Position numbers and translations under genes: made by a program. Positions 44,343-53,548 of a stretch of 64,000 nucleotides of DNA are shown in pieces. The stretch's first letter is position 1; the number at the start of each line of letters is the position of its first letter. This DNA is from CAVRJC01 sp964505725 (GTDB lineage Bacteria > Actinomycetota > Acidimicrobiia > IMCC26256 > DASPTH01), in assembly GCA_964505725.1 (NCBI GenBank), contig CAZDJK010000085.1, positions 1 to 64,000 of the forward strand, written 5' to 3'. A model generated the notes under the pieces. It was not told the DNA's origin. It searched no databases and was given only the letters and a program-made list of their open reading frames with translations.

Positions 44343-46321
44343 CGCGTGATGACGTCGGCGACGACGCGGTCACGGAGTTGGAGGGCTGAGCGCATCAGCG
44401 CGTCAGTGGCGTCTTCGACCGCACGTGAGATGTCGTTGGCGACCTGCAGCGTGCGGAAGTCGGAGGCGGAGACCGTGACCGCGGCGCGGGCCGCTCGGTC
44501 CGCATGGTCGGCGTCGTGTTCGAGTTCCACGACACGGTCGATCGCGAGCAGGAAATCCTCGATGTCGTCTGGTCGAGCGTCATCGAGAACGAGCCGCGCG
44601 AGTTCGAGCGCCTTGAGATGCTCCTCCGCTGCCAGCACCGCGAGCGACGCGAGGGGCTCCAGCACGGGCCGGATGACGGGAACCCCGTCGCGAGACAGGA
44701 GCGTGAGCTGGAACAGGGCTTCTTCGAGCGCGTCGAGCGCGTCGTCCTGGGTCGAAAGCTGGGTGGCGAACGCCTCACGACCTGCACCACGTCCGACGGT
44801 CGATCGCGTCGCGATCACGATCTGATCGCCGCGATGCTCCCAGCCACTCCCCCGACTCGAGGCTCGTTGCGCGAATGGGACGCCTTCGTCGTCGGTGAGG
44901 CGGATGAGGGCGCTTCGCAGCGCTTGGGCTGTCTCGACCACGAGGCTGCCGTGCTCGGACGTCGCCTCCAGGATCTGACTCTGGGCGGCGTGGAGGTGGT
45001 TGACGAGCTCGACTCTGAGCTTGTCGCGGAGGAAACGGTGCGACTTGCCCTCGAGGAAACCCTGTGCAGTGGTCTGTAGGGCAAACCGGAGGACGCCGAC
45101 GGTCGCTTCCCGGCCGAGCACGTCACGAAGTGGTGTGCCGTAGGGGGGCGGCAACTTCATGGCTTGCTCGACCGCGGTGAAGACGAGGCGCTCTCCGCCC
45201 AGTTCGAGGAATGCCCGATGCCCGCATTCAGCGTCGGCTGCCCACCGCAACAGGGCCACAGCGGTCTTCTTGCCGACGAGCGGCACCAGCCGCTTGCGCG
45301 CCCGGTTCCAATCGATGAGAAACACCACCCTCGATCCCAAGTACGAGAGGTAGACCGCGAGCGCGTCCCGGTCGGGAGCTTCGAACCTCCCCGTCGTCAG
45401 GTGGTGCGTCCCCAATCCCACACCGGCGTTTCGGTGTTCCGTCGGCGACCAGTCGATGTGGAACGGATCCAGCATCTGTTGGAAGAACGTCTGCCGGGGA
45501 AGGTGGACATCGGCATACGTGACCGTCGCGACCAGCCCCTCGACCGCGACGACGAGCACGTGGGCCTCGGTCATCCCGATGTCGTTCTGGATGAGGAGGC
45601 GCCGGCCGACATGTGTCGCCGTCGTTCCAAGCCCGGGATGGTCGAACTTCAATGGGGCGGTTCGATGAAGCCCGGACATGAACGCGGCGACGAGCTCCCG
45701 GTCGGCATCGTGGATGCTGTAGACCAGTGCACCGTCGAGGGTCTCCGTGGCGATCTCCGCTTGGAGCCGATTGAGCGCACGATGGCTGTCCATCACGAGG
45801 AGATGGATCGAATCGCCGGTCGAGTGGTCAGCTGATGTCGCGCGTTCGATGTAGTCGAAGGGCATGCGATCGCCGGCGAGGTCCGGGGATAGCATGCGCA
45901 GCCGTTCGAGCCGAGCGGGATCAGGCGATCCCTCCACTGCGACGACCGTCAACGGTCTGAGCATCTCGGCGACTGCACCCATCAGTGCGTCGTGGATCTC
46001 ACCTGCGCGAGGTACGACGAACGCGTTGTCGTCGCTCGCGACCGACGACTCCACCACCTGGTCGAGCCATTGGTCGTTGATCCCCGCAGCCAGTCGCTCG
46101 CCGTGCAGTGACGGCGCTGGGACGCCCGGCGCGCGGGCATGGGCCCCAGACGCCTGCAGCAGGGTGAGGTAATACTTCGCGCGATCGTTGGCTTCGAGTG
46201 CCTGATTCACCATCGACGGCAGCACCAGGGCCAGTTCCCCGAGGTCGCGTACGACCTCCCTCTTCGACGCCGGGCCACTCGTCGGCACCGTGATGGTCGC
46301 GGGATCGGTTCCTATGACCAT
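44339..46321 (-). CDS. Large unrecognised protein with PhoU-like C-terminal domain
   Basis: A 660-residue soluble protein. I do not recognise residues 1-560; they contain NDQWLDQVVESSVASDDNAFVVP, ALVYSIHDADRELVAAFMSGLH and LLIQNDIGMTEAHVLVVAVEG. The last 100 residues (EEHLKALELARLVLDDA, LLAIDRVVELEHDADHADRA, ANDISRAVEDATDALM) are helical and resemble PhoU/DUF47 domains, which bind metal-phosphate clusters. I start at the ATG at 46321 with AGGAGG 7 bases upstream. Overlap with ppdK and shared direction suggest it regulates or completes the short dikinase. There is no signal peptide or membrane segment. Confidence 0.72.
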   Translation of the reverse strand: MVIGTDPATITVPTSGPASKREVVRDLGELALVLPSMVNQALEANDRAKYYLTLLQASGAHARAPGVPAPSLHGERLAAGINDQWLDQVVESSVASDDNAFVVPRAGEIHDALMGAVAEMLRPLTVVAVEGSPDPARLERLRMLSPDLAGDRMPFDYIERATSADHSTGDSIHLLVMDSHRALNRLQAEIATETLDGALVYSIHDADRELVAAFMSGLHRTAPLKFDHPGLGTTATHVGRRLLIQNDIGMTEAHVLVVAVEGLVATVTYADVHLPRQTFFQQMLDPFHIDWSPTEHRNAGVGLGTHHLTTGRFEAPDRDALAVYLSYLGSRVVFLIDWNRARKRLVPLVGKKTAVALLRWAADAECGHRAFLELGGERLVFTAVEQAMKLPPPYGTPLRDVLGREATVGVLRFALQTTAQGFLEGKSHRFLRDKLRVELVNHLHAAQSQILEATSEHGSLVVETAQALRSALIRLTDDEGVPFAQRASSRGSGWEHRGDQIVIATRSTVGRGAGREAFATQLSTQDDALDALEEALFQLTLLSRDGVPVIRPVLEPLASLAVLAAEEHLKALELARLVLDDARPDDIEDFLLAIDRVVELEHDADHADRAARAAVTVSASDFRTLQVANDISRAVEDATDALMRSALQLRDRVVADVITR

Positions 46322-46406
46322 GATCGGGCCTCCTCTCGAGTGGACGTGCCATGCCGTCTGCCGGACTCCGCCGCAGCGTGCACCCGCGCAACTCGCAACT
46401 AGACGA

Positions 46407-46420
46407 CCATTTGCAAATGG
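46407..46420. promoter_or_regulatory. Perfect 14-bp palindrome upstream of the PhoU-like/ppdK genes
   Basis: CCATTTGCAAATGG is fully palindromic and AT-rich in a GC-rich setting. It lies 86 bases before the start of the 660-residue gene and after the stop of the stress-protein gene. A dimeric regulator site is the simplest reading. I cannot match it to a known regulator. Confidence 0.5.
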
Positions 46421-46511
46421 GGTGTCGCACCGCCGCCTCGCCGAGAGCACGTTAGGCCGGTCTGCCGCCTCGGCCGAATCCGTCGCCAGGTTTCTTCACG
46501 ACCCGAGCGAG

Positions 46512-47285
46512 CTACTCGGTGGCGACGAGCAACACGGGCACGCCTGCACGCCGGAGGATCTCCAACGCAACGAGCCCCCGGCCCTGCTCCCGGCGCTGGG
46601 GCCATCCGATCGCGAGCATGTCGGGCTGAACGTCGTTGACGACGGCGAGAATTTGGTCTGCCGGACGTCCCACTCGAAGTTCGAGCCGCGCCTCGGGCGC
46701 GCCATGGCAGTATCGAGCAAGGAATTGACGGGCGTACGACTCGGTTTCGTACTGGACCTGGTCGGAGAACAAGGGCATCGAGCCCTCGTCGTCCACGTGT
46801 ACGACCGTGAGCTCGAGCCCGGCTCCGCTGGCGAGGTCGAGCGCCCGCCGCAGCCTTCGCGCCTTTCCCTGTTCGCCCTCCATGGCGATCACGACCCGAT
46901 GCAGGACGAGGCTCGGCGTGCACTCGGGCGGCACAACGGCAACCGGCTTGTCGATGGCGTCCGCGAGCGCGAGCGCGATGTGTCCGGCGGGCCTACGCCC
47001 GCCGGGCCGGCTCCTCACGCCGAGAACGCAAGCTGCAACCGTGTCCTCCGTCGCGAGGCGGACCAGTGCCTCGAGCGGCTCTCCGGCCACGGTCGAAAGG
47101 GGAACGTTGTACGAGTCCGCACTGGCCTGTGCGGTACGACCGGCCGGCTCGCGATCGACGACCTGAATCGCCTCGACACTCGCGCCGAGCACGCCGGCGA
47201 GCGCAATTGCCGCCGCTAGCACGGGGCGCGTTGCCGCGGAGTTGTCGACGCTCGCGATGACCGTGTTCACCGTGAGTGCCTCCAT
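46512..47285 (-). CDS. Tandem universal stress protein
   Basis: A 257-residue protein with two USP domains: 1-120 (NTVIASVDNSAATRPVLAAAIALA, ending DKPVAVVPP) and 125-257 (LHRVVIAMEGEQGKARRLRRALDLA, ending RAGVPVLLVATE). The first domain has GVRSRPGGRRPAGHIALALAD near the usual ATP-binding G-2x-G-9x-G; the second lacks a clear motif there (GWPQRREQGRG). It is a cytoplasmic stress regulator. Its start lies inside the 3' end of the GH65 gene (19-base overlap). Confidence 0.87.
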   Translation of the reverse strand: MEALTVNTVIASVDNSAATRPVLAAAIALAGVLGASVEAIQVVDREPAGRTAQASADSYNVPLSTVAGEPLEALVRLATEDTVAACVLGVRSRPGGRRPAGHIALALADAIDKPVAVVPPECTPSLVLHRVVIAMEGEQGKARRLRRALDLASGAGLELTVVHVDDEGSMPLFSDQVQYETESYARQFLARYCHGAPEARLELRVGRPADQILAVVNDVQPDMLAIGWPQRREQGRGLVALEILRRAGVPVLLVATE

Positions 47286-50143
47286 CGGTCCCCCTCACGC
47301 TCGAGCTCGAGCCCGTTCGGTGTCGCCGCGAAGGGCGTGGACCGCACCAGCACACCGAGCTGTGGATCGGCGCGGAGGACGAGGCGCTGCGACTCGAGGC
47401 GCACAATCACACGACTGCTGCGGAAGTGCAGGCGAATCTCCAGGGCGCCCCACGACGGGGGCAGCCGCGGGTCCAGAGCGAGCCGGGCGCCCTGTGGCCG
47501 GAGCCCGAAGAACCCGTAGGCGAAGGCCTGCCAGAGCCCGCCCATGGTCGCGATGTGCAATCCGTCCGCGCTCGTGGCGGTGAGATCGTCGAGATCGATG
47601 CGACTCGCCACGGCAAGCGCGTCGAGCGCGGGCCCGAAGTCGCGCGCCCGCGCGAACAGGGCGGCATGGATCGCGGGCGACAAGGAGCTGCCGTGGGCGG
47701 TTCGAGGCTCGTAGTAGCGCAGGTTGGCCTCGAGCGTGTCCGGTTCGACTTCATCTGGCACCAGGTGATGGAGCATCAGGACGTCGGCCTGTTTGACGAT
47801 CTGCGCTCCTCGTACGCGCTCCATCCCGAGCAGGAGGTCGGCGGCGATGGGTCGCCGAGGCGCCACTTCTTCGATCACGAGCGGCTCCAGCTCGTGAAAG
47901 CCTGCGAACTGCTCGTAGATCCCCGTGTTGGGGTCGTATCCGTCGAGGAGGCGATCGGCGAGCTCACGCCAGCGCGACACCTCTCCGACGGTTGCGCCAA
48001 CCGCCCGAGGTGCCGCGTCGACGGCGTCCGCAGCTCGGCGTAGGTTCCAACGAGCCATGACGTTCGTGAACGCATTGTCGTCGACGGGCTCGTGGTACTC
48101 GTCCGGACCGATCACACCGTAGATGTGGCCAACGCCGGACGGGTCCTCTCGGATCCGACTGGACCAGTAGCGAGCCGTGCTCACGAGGAGGTGCATGCCC
48201 CCGCCTCGAGCGAAATCGTCGTCGCCGGTCCAGTCGATGTAACAGCAGGCCGCCCACGCGACTTCGGCCACGATGTGTTCCTCGAGTTGGCCGGTGCGGA
48301 TTGCGACGGTCTCCCCGGTCCGGGTTCGGGCCGAGCGAGGCGTCACGTCGTCGCCGGTGGCCGCCGACTCCCAAGGAAACCGCGCGCCCGCACGACCGGC
48401 CGCTCGCGCGGCTCTGATCGCAGCCGGCAGACGGCGGATGCGGTACGTGAGCATGGCCCGCGCGGCCGCCGGTCGTGTGGCCGCAAAGAACGGCAGGACG
48501 AACGCATCGGCGTCCCAGAACACGTGACCTCGGTAGCCCGGACCGGTCAGTCCTCGGGCCCCTATTGCCGCCTCGCCCTGATCGGGCGCGGTCGCCATGA
48601 GGTGATACAGGCCGAACCGGACCGACGCCTGGAGATCGGGCGCCCCCTCGATGCTGATGTCGGCGTCATCCCACCGCGGGGCCCATGCGCTGCGCTGATC
48701 AGCCAACAACCCGGCGATCTCGTTGCCGGCGAGGGCTTCGACCTTGCTCACCACCGGCTGGAGTTCCCGGACACCCGTCGAATCACCCTCGTACACGGCG
48801 ATCCACTCCCGCGGACTTCCGGACGCGCCGCTCGGTGTGCCGTGGAGGGCCGCAACGATGCCTGCCGCACTTCCCGAAACCCGCATCCACGCGGTGGCGC
48901 CGACGCGGCCGTCCTCGACGTCGTCCGGACCACCCGGTGCCTGCAGCTCGACGCCCGCGGTCGCACCAGAGCCCTCGACTCGGATTGCGACGGTGCCGGG
49001 GCGCGCGAGCGACGCGAACGAGATGCTCGACATGTGTCCGCTCCGCGTGGCGATCGTCTCGTGCAGCACTCCGTACCGGAGGTCGAGGATTCGGCGCCAT
49101 CGAGCGGACGCGGCCGGCTCGGGCCAGGGTCCGATGAGGCCGGGTGCGGGAAGAAGGTGCGTCCCCGGGCCATCGGCGTCGTACACACCCAGCATCGCAG
49201 CCCACGGGACGGAGGTCTGGGGTCGCACCGAGGAGTAGTGGATGCCGACGCGTCCATCCGCGAGCGTCAGCAGCGCACCGTGGAGCGGCTCCAGGTCCCG
49301 GTTGAAGCCTTCGATCACCAGTGACCACTCGGGAGGAATCGCTGTGGCGGCCACTGGTCCACTGTCGTCCTCGGGTGGAATGTCGGAGATTTCGATCTGC
49401 GCGAGATCGGAGACGACGACGTCAGCACCGGACTCGACCAACGAACGCTCGTCGCGAGCCCGGTTGACGCCGATGACGAGCCCGAACCCCCCGCGACGGC
49501 CCGCCTCCACACCGGCCAACGCGTCCTCCACGATCGCGGTCCGAGCACGGATCACACCCAATCGCCGCGCGGCCTCGACGAACAGCGCGGGTGAAGGCTT
49601 CCCGGCGAGGTGCATGCCCTCGGCGTCGATGCCATCGACGCGAGCATGAAACAAGTCGCCGATCCCCGCGATCTCGAGAATCCTCTGGCAGTTCCGGCTT
49701 GCTGACACGATCGCCGTCGTGATGCCGCGCGCGTGGAGGTCGTGGACGAGCGCCACCGAGCTCGTGAAGGTATCGACACCCTGCTCGGCGATCACTCGCT
49801 GAAACGCACGGTCCTTTCGGTTGGCGATCCCCCACACTGTCTCTCGATCCGGCGAATCACGCCGATCACCCCGCGGCAGCTGGATCCCGCGTGCCGAGAG
49901 GAAGCTTTCGACACCGTCCTCGCGCTGCCTCCCGTCGACGTAGCGTCGATAGTCGTCGTATGTGAACGGTCGGGGTGCGCCCGACTCCTGCTCATCTCGC
50001 TGCTCCAAGTACGCGTCGAATACCTGCTTCCAGGCCGCGGCGTGCACTCTCGCCGTGTTCGTGATGACGCCGTCCAAATCGAAGATGACCGCGTCGAAGC
50101 CCGCCGGATCGAGTGCGAGGGTGGTCGGGTAGTGCTCGGACAT
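47267..50143 (-). CDS. HAD phosphomutase-GH65 phosphorylase fusion
   Basis: A 958-residue fusion. Residues 15-245 form a beta-phosphoglucomutase-like HAD domain (AVIFDLDGVITNTARVHAAAWK with Asp22 and Asp24; SASRNCQRILEIAGI; GKPSPALFVEAARRLG). Residues 270-950 form a GH65 phosphorylase with VFWDADAFVLPFF and the catalytic Glu in YGVIGPDEYHEPVDDNAFTN. Such fusions split a disaccharide (trehalose, maltose or kojibiose) to beta-glucose 1-phosphate and convert this to glucose 6-phosphate, the substrate of the Zwf in the same island. The exact sugar is not readable. Confidence 0.9.
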   Translation of the reverse strand: MSEHYPTTLALDPAGFDAVIFDLDGVITNTARVHAAAWKQVFDAYLEQRDEQESGAPRPFTYDDYRRYVDGRQREDGVESFLSARGIQLPRGDRRDSPDRETVWGIANRKDRAFQRVIAEQGVDTFTSSVALVHDLHARGITTAIVSASRNCQRILEIAGIGDLFHARVDGIDAEGMHLAGKPSPALFVEAARRLGVIRARTAIVEDALAGVEAGRRGGFGLVIGVNRARDERSLVESGADVVVSDLAQIEISDIPPEDDSGPVAATAIPPEWSLVIEGFNRDLEPLHGALLTLADGRVGIHYSSVRPQTSVPWAAMLGVYDADGPGTHLLPAPGLIGPWPEPAASARWRRILDLRYGVLHETIATRSGHMSSISFASLARPGTVAIRVEGSGATAGVELQAPGGPDDVEDGRVGATAWMRVSGSAAGIVAALHGTPSGASGSPREWIAVYEGDSTGVRELQPVVSKVEALAGNEIAGLLADQRSAWAPRWDDADISIEGAPDLQASVRFGLYHLMATAPDQGEAAIGARGLTGPGYRGHVFWDADAFVLPFFAATRPAAARAMLTYRIRRLPAAIRAARAAGRAGARFPWESAATGDDVTPRSARTRTGETVAIRTGQLEEHIVAEVAWAACCYIDWTGDDDFARGGGMHLLVSTARYWSSRIREDPSGVGHIYGVIGPDEYHEPVDDNAFTNVMARWNLRRAADAVDAAPRAVGATVGEVSRWRELADRLLDGYDPNTGIYEQFAGFHELEPLVIEEVAPRRPIAADLLLGMERVRGAQIVKQADVLMLHHLVPDEVEPDTLEANLRYYEPRTAHGSSLSPAIHAALFARARDFGPALDALAVASRIDLDDLTATSADGLHIATMGGLWQAFAYGFFGLRPQGARLALDPRLPPSWGALEIRLHFRSSRVIVRLESQRLVLRADPQLGVLVRSTPFAATPNGLELEREGDRWRHSR

Positions 50144-50434
50144 CAGACGTTCGATCGAGTCGAGGGTTCGCTCCGGCCAACCCTCTGCAGCCGAGCGGAA
50201 GGCGATCGGTGTCCCTCATCATGACCTCGACGCCCGCCATTCTGCTCCTCCCCCGGGGCGAACGAGCGAGACGAGGTCGTCGGGCGGGAGGCGCGCCTTC
50301 GATCGCGTCGTGTCGCGCGGGAGGGTTGCAGCGAGTCGAGGGTGTCGACGACGGTGGCGGTCGGCTCGTGGCGCTCGATGGCCTCGGCTTCGAGCGTGTT
50401 GCGTCCCCGCAATGCCGGGTCGTGTAAACGTTGC
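50144..50434. other. Intergenic region upstream of the GH65 operon
   Basis: No convincing gene is present. GAGGGTT (50162-50168) and AACCCTC (50179-50185) form a perfect 7-bp inverted repeat with a 10-base loop, 19 bases before the GH65 start, and may be an operator or part of the leader. Minus-strand frames across the region are arginine- and serine-rich and match nothing I know. Confidence 0.5.
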
Positions 50435-50463
50435 TTGACAGCGGCGGGATGTCAACGTACCTT
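50435..50463 (+). promoter_or_regulatory. Promoter of the XRE regulator, leaderless
   Basis: TTGACA (50435-50440), 17 bases, then TACCTT (50458-50463) make a near-consensus promoter. The GTG start follows after 6 bases, so transcription should begin at the start codon. CTTGACA recurs at 50461-50467, and TTGACA with TGTCAA (50450-50455) forms an inverted repeat over the spacer, suggesting autorepression by the XRE protein. Confidence 0.65.
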
Positions 50464-50469
50464 GACATC

Positions 50470-50679
50470 GTGAAGAACTTCGTTCGAGAGAAGCGAACGG
50501 TCGCCGGCCTCTCCCAAGCAGAGCTCGCCGAGGCGCTGGGTGTGTCGCGTCAGACGATCAACGCGATCGAGACCGGCAAGTATCTCCCGTCGCTTCCGCT
50601 CGCGATCGGGCTCGCGCGCTACTTCGACACCACCGTCGAGCTGCTCTTCGACCCCGACACGGACGCAAGGAGGAAGTGA
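50470..50679 (+). CDS. XRE-family HTH transcriptional regulator (69 residues)
   Basis: A single helix-turn-helix domain: LSQAELAEALGVSRQTINAIETGKYLPSLPLAIGLARYFDTTVELLF follows the short-form XRE regulators that control membrane-stress or multidrug genes. I use the GTG at 50470 because the promoter elements overlap the alternative ATG at 50449 and the typical start is KNFVREKR. The protein probably binds the TTGACA/TGTCAA repeat in its own promoter. The stop overlaps the next small frame as TGATG. Confidence 0.85.
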   Translation: MKNFVREKRTVAGLSQAELAEALGVSRQTINAIETGKYLPSLPLAIGLARYFDTTVELLFDPDTDARRK

Positions 50680-50840
50680 TGCGACTCCACCAACAGAAGG
50701 CGCGGCTCTGCGTGCCGCTCGGGCTTCTCGCCATCACGCATAGCGGAGCCAGCGTCGCGCGTGACACCGATCTGTGCGCTCAGCTCCAGGCGGCGCAGCC
50801 TGTTGTTCTGAACGGCTCAGGTCTTCTGCGATGGAGTTAG
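50679..50840 (+). CDS. 53-residue frame coupled to the XRE gene, possibly truncated partner
   Basis: MRLHQQKARLCVPLGLLAIT begins within the XRE stop codon (TGATG) and has AAGGAGG upstream, so it is likely translated. XRE genes of this type are usually followed by a small membrane protein starting with a basic stretch and a hydrophobic helix. Here the helix is weak (CVPLGLLAIT) and the protein ends early, so it may be a frameshifted remnant. Confidence 0.45.
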   Translation: MRLHQQKARLCVPLGLLAITHSGASVARDTDLCAQLQAAQPVVLNGSGLLRWS

Positions 50841-50857
50841 CCGAATCCAGAGTCTCT

Positions 50858-53548
50858 TCATTCCGAAGGCGGCCGCGCCTCGGCGATGCGTTCGACCTGT
50901 ACGGCCGTCACCTTGTAGTCGGGTGTGTTGGTGTCGGGATCGCGGTGCGGTCCGGTGACGCGGTTCAGGAGCGTTCGAGGGTCGTTGAAGGTGGCGAACA
51001 CCGTCCCGGGCTCTACGCGCGCGGTGACCTCGGCGGGCAGTACCACGTCGCCGTGACGGCTGCGGACGCGGACGGGTTCGCCGTGCACGATTCCGATCCG
51101 CGTCATGTCGGCGGCACTGATCTCGAGGGTGTCGGTTGGTCGCAGCTCCCGGGTGGCGGACCGTCCGGTCATCGTGGCGGCGTTGAACTGGTAGAGGCTG
51201 CGCCCGGTGACGAGCACGAGCGGGAACTCGTCGGTTGGCTCCTCGGGTGCCGGCCGGTAGTCGATGGGACACAGCGCGGCCTTGGCGCCGATGCCGCGAC
51301 CGAAGCGTTCGGTGTGAAGCATCGTCGTGCCTGGATGGTGCTCGCTGGGGCAGGGCCATTGCAGTCCACCGGGTGCGTCGAGCCGCGCATAGGTCATGCC
51401 CGCGCCCGGTGCCCAGACCTGGCGGATCTCTTCCCAGACGTCGGCCGCGCTCGGGTAGTCGAACAGGTCGCCTCGACCGAGCGCGCTGGCGAGCAAGCAG
51501 ACGATTTCCCAGTCGGTCTTCGCGTCGCCCGGCGGCGCGAGAGCGGGGCGCACGCGCTGAACGCGACGCTCGGAGTTCATGAACGTCCCGTCCTTCTCGA
51601 ACGCCGACGCGGCCGGAAGGAAGACGGTGCCGAACTGCCGGGCGGTCTCGTTGAGGAACAGGTCCTGCACCACGAGCAGGTCGACATTGGCGAGCGCTGC
51701 ACCCGTGACATTGGCGTTGGGCTGGGTGAGGGCGAGATCCCAGCCCACGACCCACAAGGCTTTGAGCCGGCCCGTCGCGGCGGCGTCGAGCATCTCCATG
51801 GCGTCGAGACCAGGCGTGTCGGGGATCGCCGCGCCCCAGATCGTGCTGACCCGCTCGCGAGCCTCCGCGATGGGTGCGTAGCCGGGGAGGTGGTCAGGCT
51901 CGCAGCCCATGTGGGCGGCGCCTTGCACATTGTTCTGGCCGCGCAGCGGATTGACGCCGGCCCCGGCACGCCCGAGGTTGCCGGTCAATAGGGCGAGGTT
52001 CGTGAGGCACATGACGGCCTCGGTGCCCTGGTGGTGTTCGGTGAGGCCGAGGCCATGGAACGAGATCGCAGGCTTGGCGGTGGCATAGAGGCGAGCGGCC
52101 GCCCGGATGTCTTCCGCGTTGAGCCCGCATTCGGGGGCGACCCGCTCCGGGACGAAGGCACGGACGAAGGACCGGAACTCGTCAAGCATCTCGACGCGCT
52201 CGCTGGTGAAGGTCTCGTCGGTCAAGCCTTCGTCAAGGATCGCGGCCGCGAGGGCGTTGAGGACGAGCACGTTCGTCCCGGGCCGGGGCTGGAGGACGAC
52301 ATCGGCGTACTCAGTGAGCTCGACGCGTCGGACGTCGATGACGATGAGGTGGGCGCCTCGCAGCGCTGCTTGCTTGATGCGGGCACCGACGATCGGGTGG
52401 TTCTCGGTGGTGTTGGTGCCACAGAGCAGGATGGTCGCGGCGCGCTCGACGTCGTCGAAGGAGCTGGTGGCCGCGCCGGTGCCGAGCATCCGGTTCAGCG
52501 CGACCGCGCTGGGGGCGTGGCACACCCGCGCGCAGCAGTCGACATTGTTGGTTCCGAGGACCGCCCGCGCGAGTTTCGCGACCAGGTAGTTCTCTTCGTT
52601 GGTGGCTCGGGCCGACCCGAGCACCCCGACCGCGCTCGGTCCGTCGCGGTCGATGATGTTCTGGAACCTGGCGGCGACGTGTTCCACCGCGACGGGCCAG
52701 GACACCGCCGTCCAGGTCCCGTGCATGCGGATCATCGGACGGGTGACCCGATCGGGCGACGCGTTGAAGCCGAAGCCGTAGCGACCTTTGACGCACAGAT
52801 GACCGCGATTGACCGGCGCGTCTTGCGCAGGCCTGATCTGCACGATCGTCCCGACGCGCGTTCCGACGAGCAGTTCGCAGCCGACGCCGCAGTAGGGACA
52901 CGTCGATCGGGTCCACAGGTCGGGCGGGCCGGTTTCGACCACGGTCCGATCCTCCAGCGCGCCACTCGGGCAGGTGTCGACACAGGCGCCGCACGCAACA
53001 CAGGAACTGTCGGCGAGGGTCGTACCCGAATCGGGCACGACCCTCGTGTGGGGGCCTCTCCCCGTCAGCTTCCACACGAACTGGCCCTGCACCTCCTCGC
53101 AGATGCGCACGCACCGCCAGCAAGAGACACAGCGCGACAGGTCCACGTGAATCGTCGGGTGGGAGTCGTCGACCAGCCCCGGCCGAGACCGATCGTCCGC
53201 ATGGCTTTCCACGCCGTAAGCCCGCACCAGGTCCTGAAAGGCATTGGCGGAATCGCTCCTCAGCGCACTGGCGGGGTAGGAGCGGGCGAGCATTCCGACG
53301 AGCGTGCGGCGCAGCGCCTCCAGCTCGGGGGTGTGCGTGTGCACGACGGCCCCGTCGCGCACCGGTGTGGTGCACGCAGCGACCGGCTGGGTCTCCCCAT
53401 CCACGGACACGACACACAAACGACACGCGCCCGACGGCATCAGCCGGGGATCGTGGCACAGCGACGGGATCTCGACGCCGATCGCGGCCGCGGCCTCGAG
53501 AATCGTGCAGCCCGCCGCCACACTGCGACGATGGCCGTTCACGGTCAT
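50858..53548 (-). CDS. NAD-type formate dehydrogenase alpha subunit (Mo/W-bisPGD, Cys form)
   Basis: An 896-residue enzyme that oxidises formate to CO2. The N-terminus carries a NuoG-like [2Fe-2S] site (Cys31, 42, 45, 59), two ferredoxin [4Fe-4S] sites (Cys140/143/146/150 and 183/186/189/193), then the catalytic-domain cluster (Cys217/220/224/252). Active-site Cys343 and His344 lie in DCCARVCHAPSAVAL, where the E. coli enzyme has selenocysteine. The C-terminal MopB domain ends GEPVRVRSRHGDVV. The ATG overlaps the stop of the NuoEF-like gene (ATGA), so the subunits are coupled. No fdhD or Moco-synthesis gene is adjacent. Confidence 0.9.
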   Translation of the reverse strand: MTVNGHRRSVAAGCTILEAAAAIGVEIPSLCHDPRLMPSGACRLCVVSVDGETQPVAACTTPVRDGAVVHTHTPELEALRRTLVGMLARSYPASALRSDSANAFQDLVRAYGVESHADDRSRPGLVDDSHPTIHVDLSRCVSCWRCVRICEEVQGQFVWKLTGRGPHTRVVPDSGTTLADSSCVACGACVDTCPSGALEDRTVVETGPPDLWTRSTCPYCGVGCELLVGTRVGTIVQIRPAQDAPVNRGHLCVKGRYGFGFNASPDRVTRPMIRMHGTWTAVSWPVAVEHVAARFQNIIDRDGPSAVGVLGSARATNEENYLVAKLARAVLGTNNVDCCARVCHAPSAVALNRMLGTGAATSSFDDVERAATILLCGTNTTENHPIVGARIKQAALRGAHLIVIDVRRVELTEYADVVLQPRPGTNVLVLNALAAAILDEGLTDETFTSERVEMLDEFRSFVRAFVPERVAPECGLNAEDIRAAARLYATAKPAISFHGLGLTEHHQGTEAVMCLTNLALLTGNLGRAGAGVNPLRGQNNVQGAAHMGCEPDHLPGYAPIAEARERVSTIWGAAIPDTPGLDAMEMLDAAATGRLKALWVVGWDLALTQPNANVTGAALANVDLLVVQDLFLNETARQFGTVFLPAASAFEKDGTFMNSERRVQRVRPALAPPGDAKTDWEIVCLLASALGRGDLFDYPSAADVWEEIRQVWAPGAGMTYARLDAPGGLQWPCPSEHHPGTTMLHTERFGRGIGAKAALCPIDYRPAPEEPTDEFPLVLVTGRSLYQFNAATMTGRSATRELRPTDTLEISAADMTRIGIVHGEPVRVRSRHGDVVLPAEVTARVEPGTVFATFNDPRTLLNRVTGPHRDPDTNTPDYKVTAVQVERIAEARPPSE

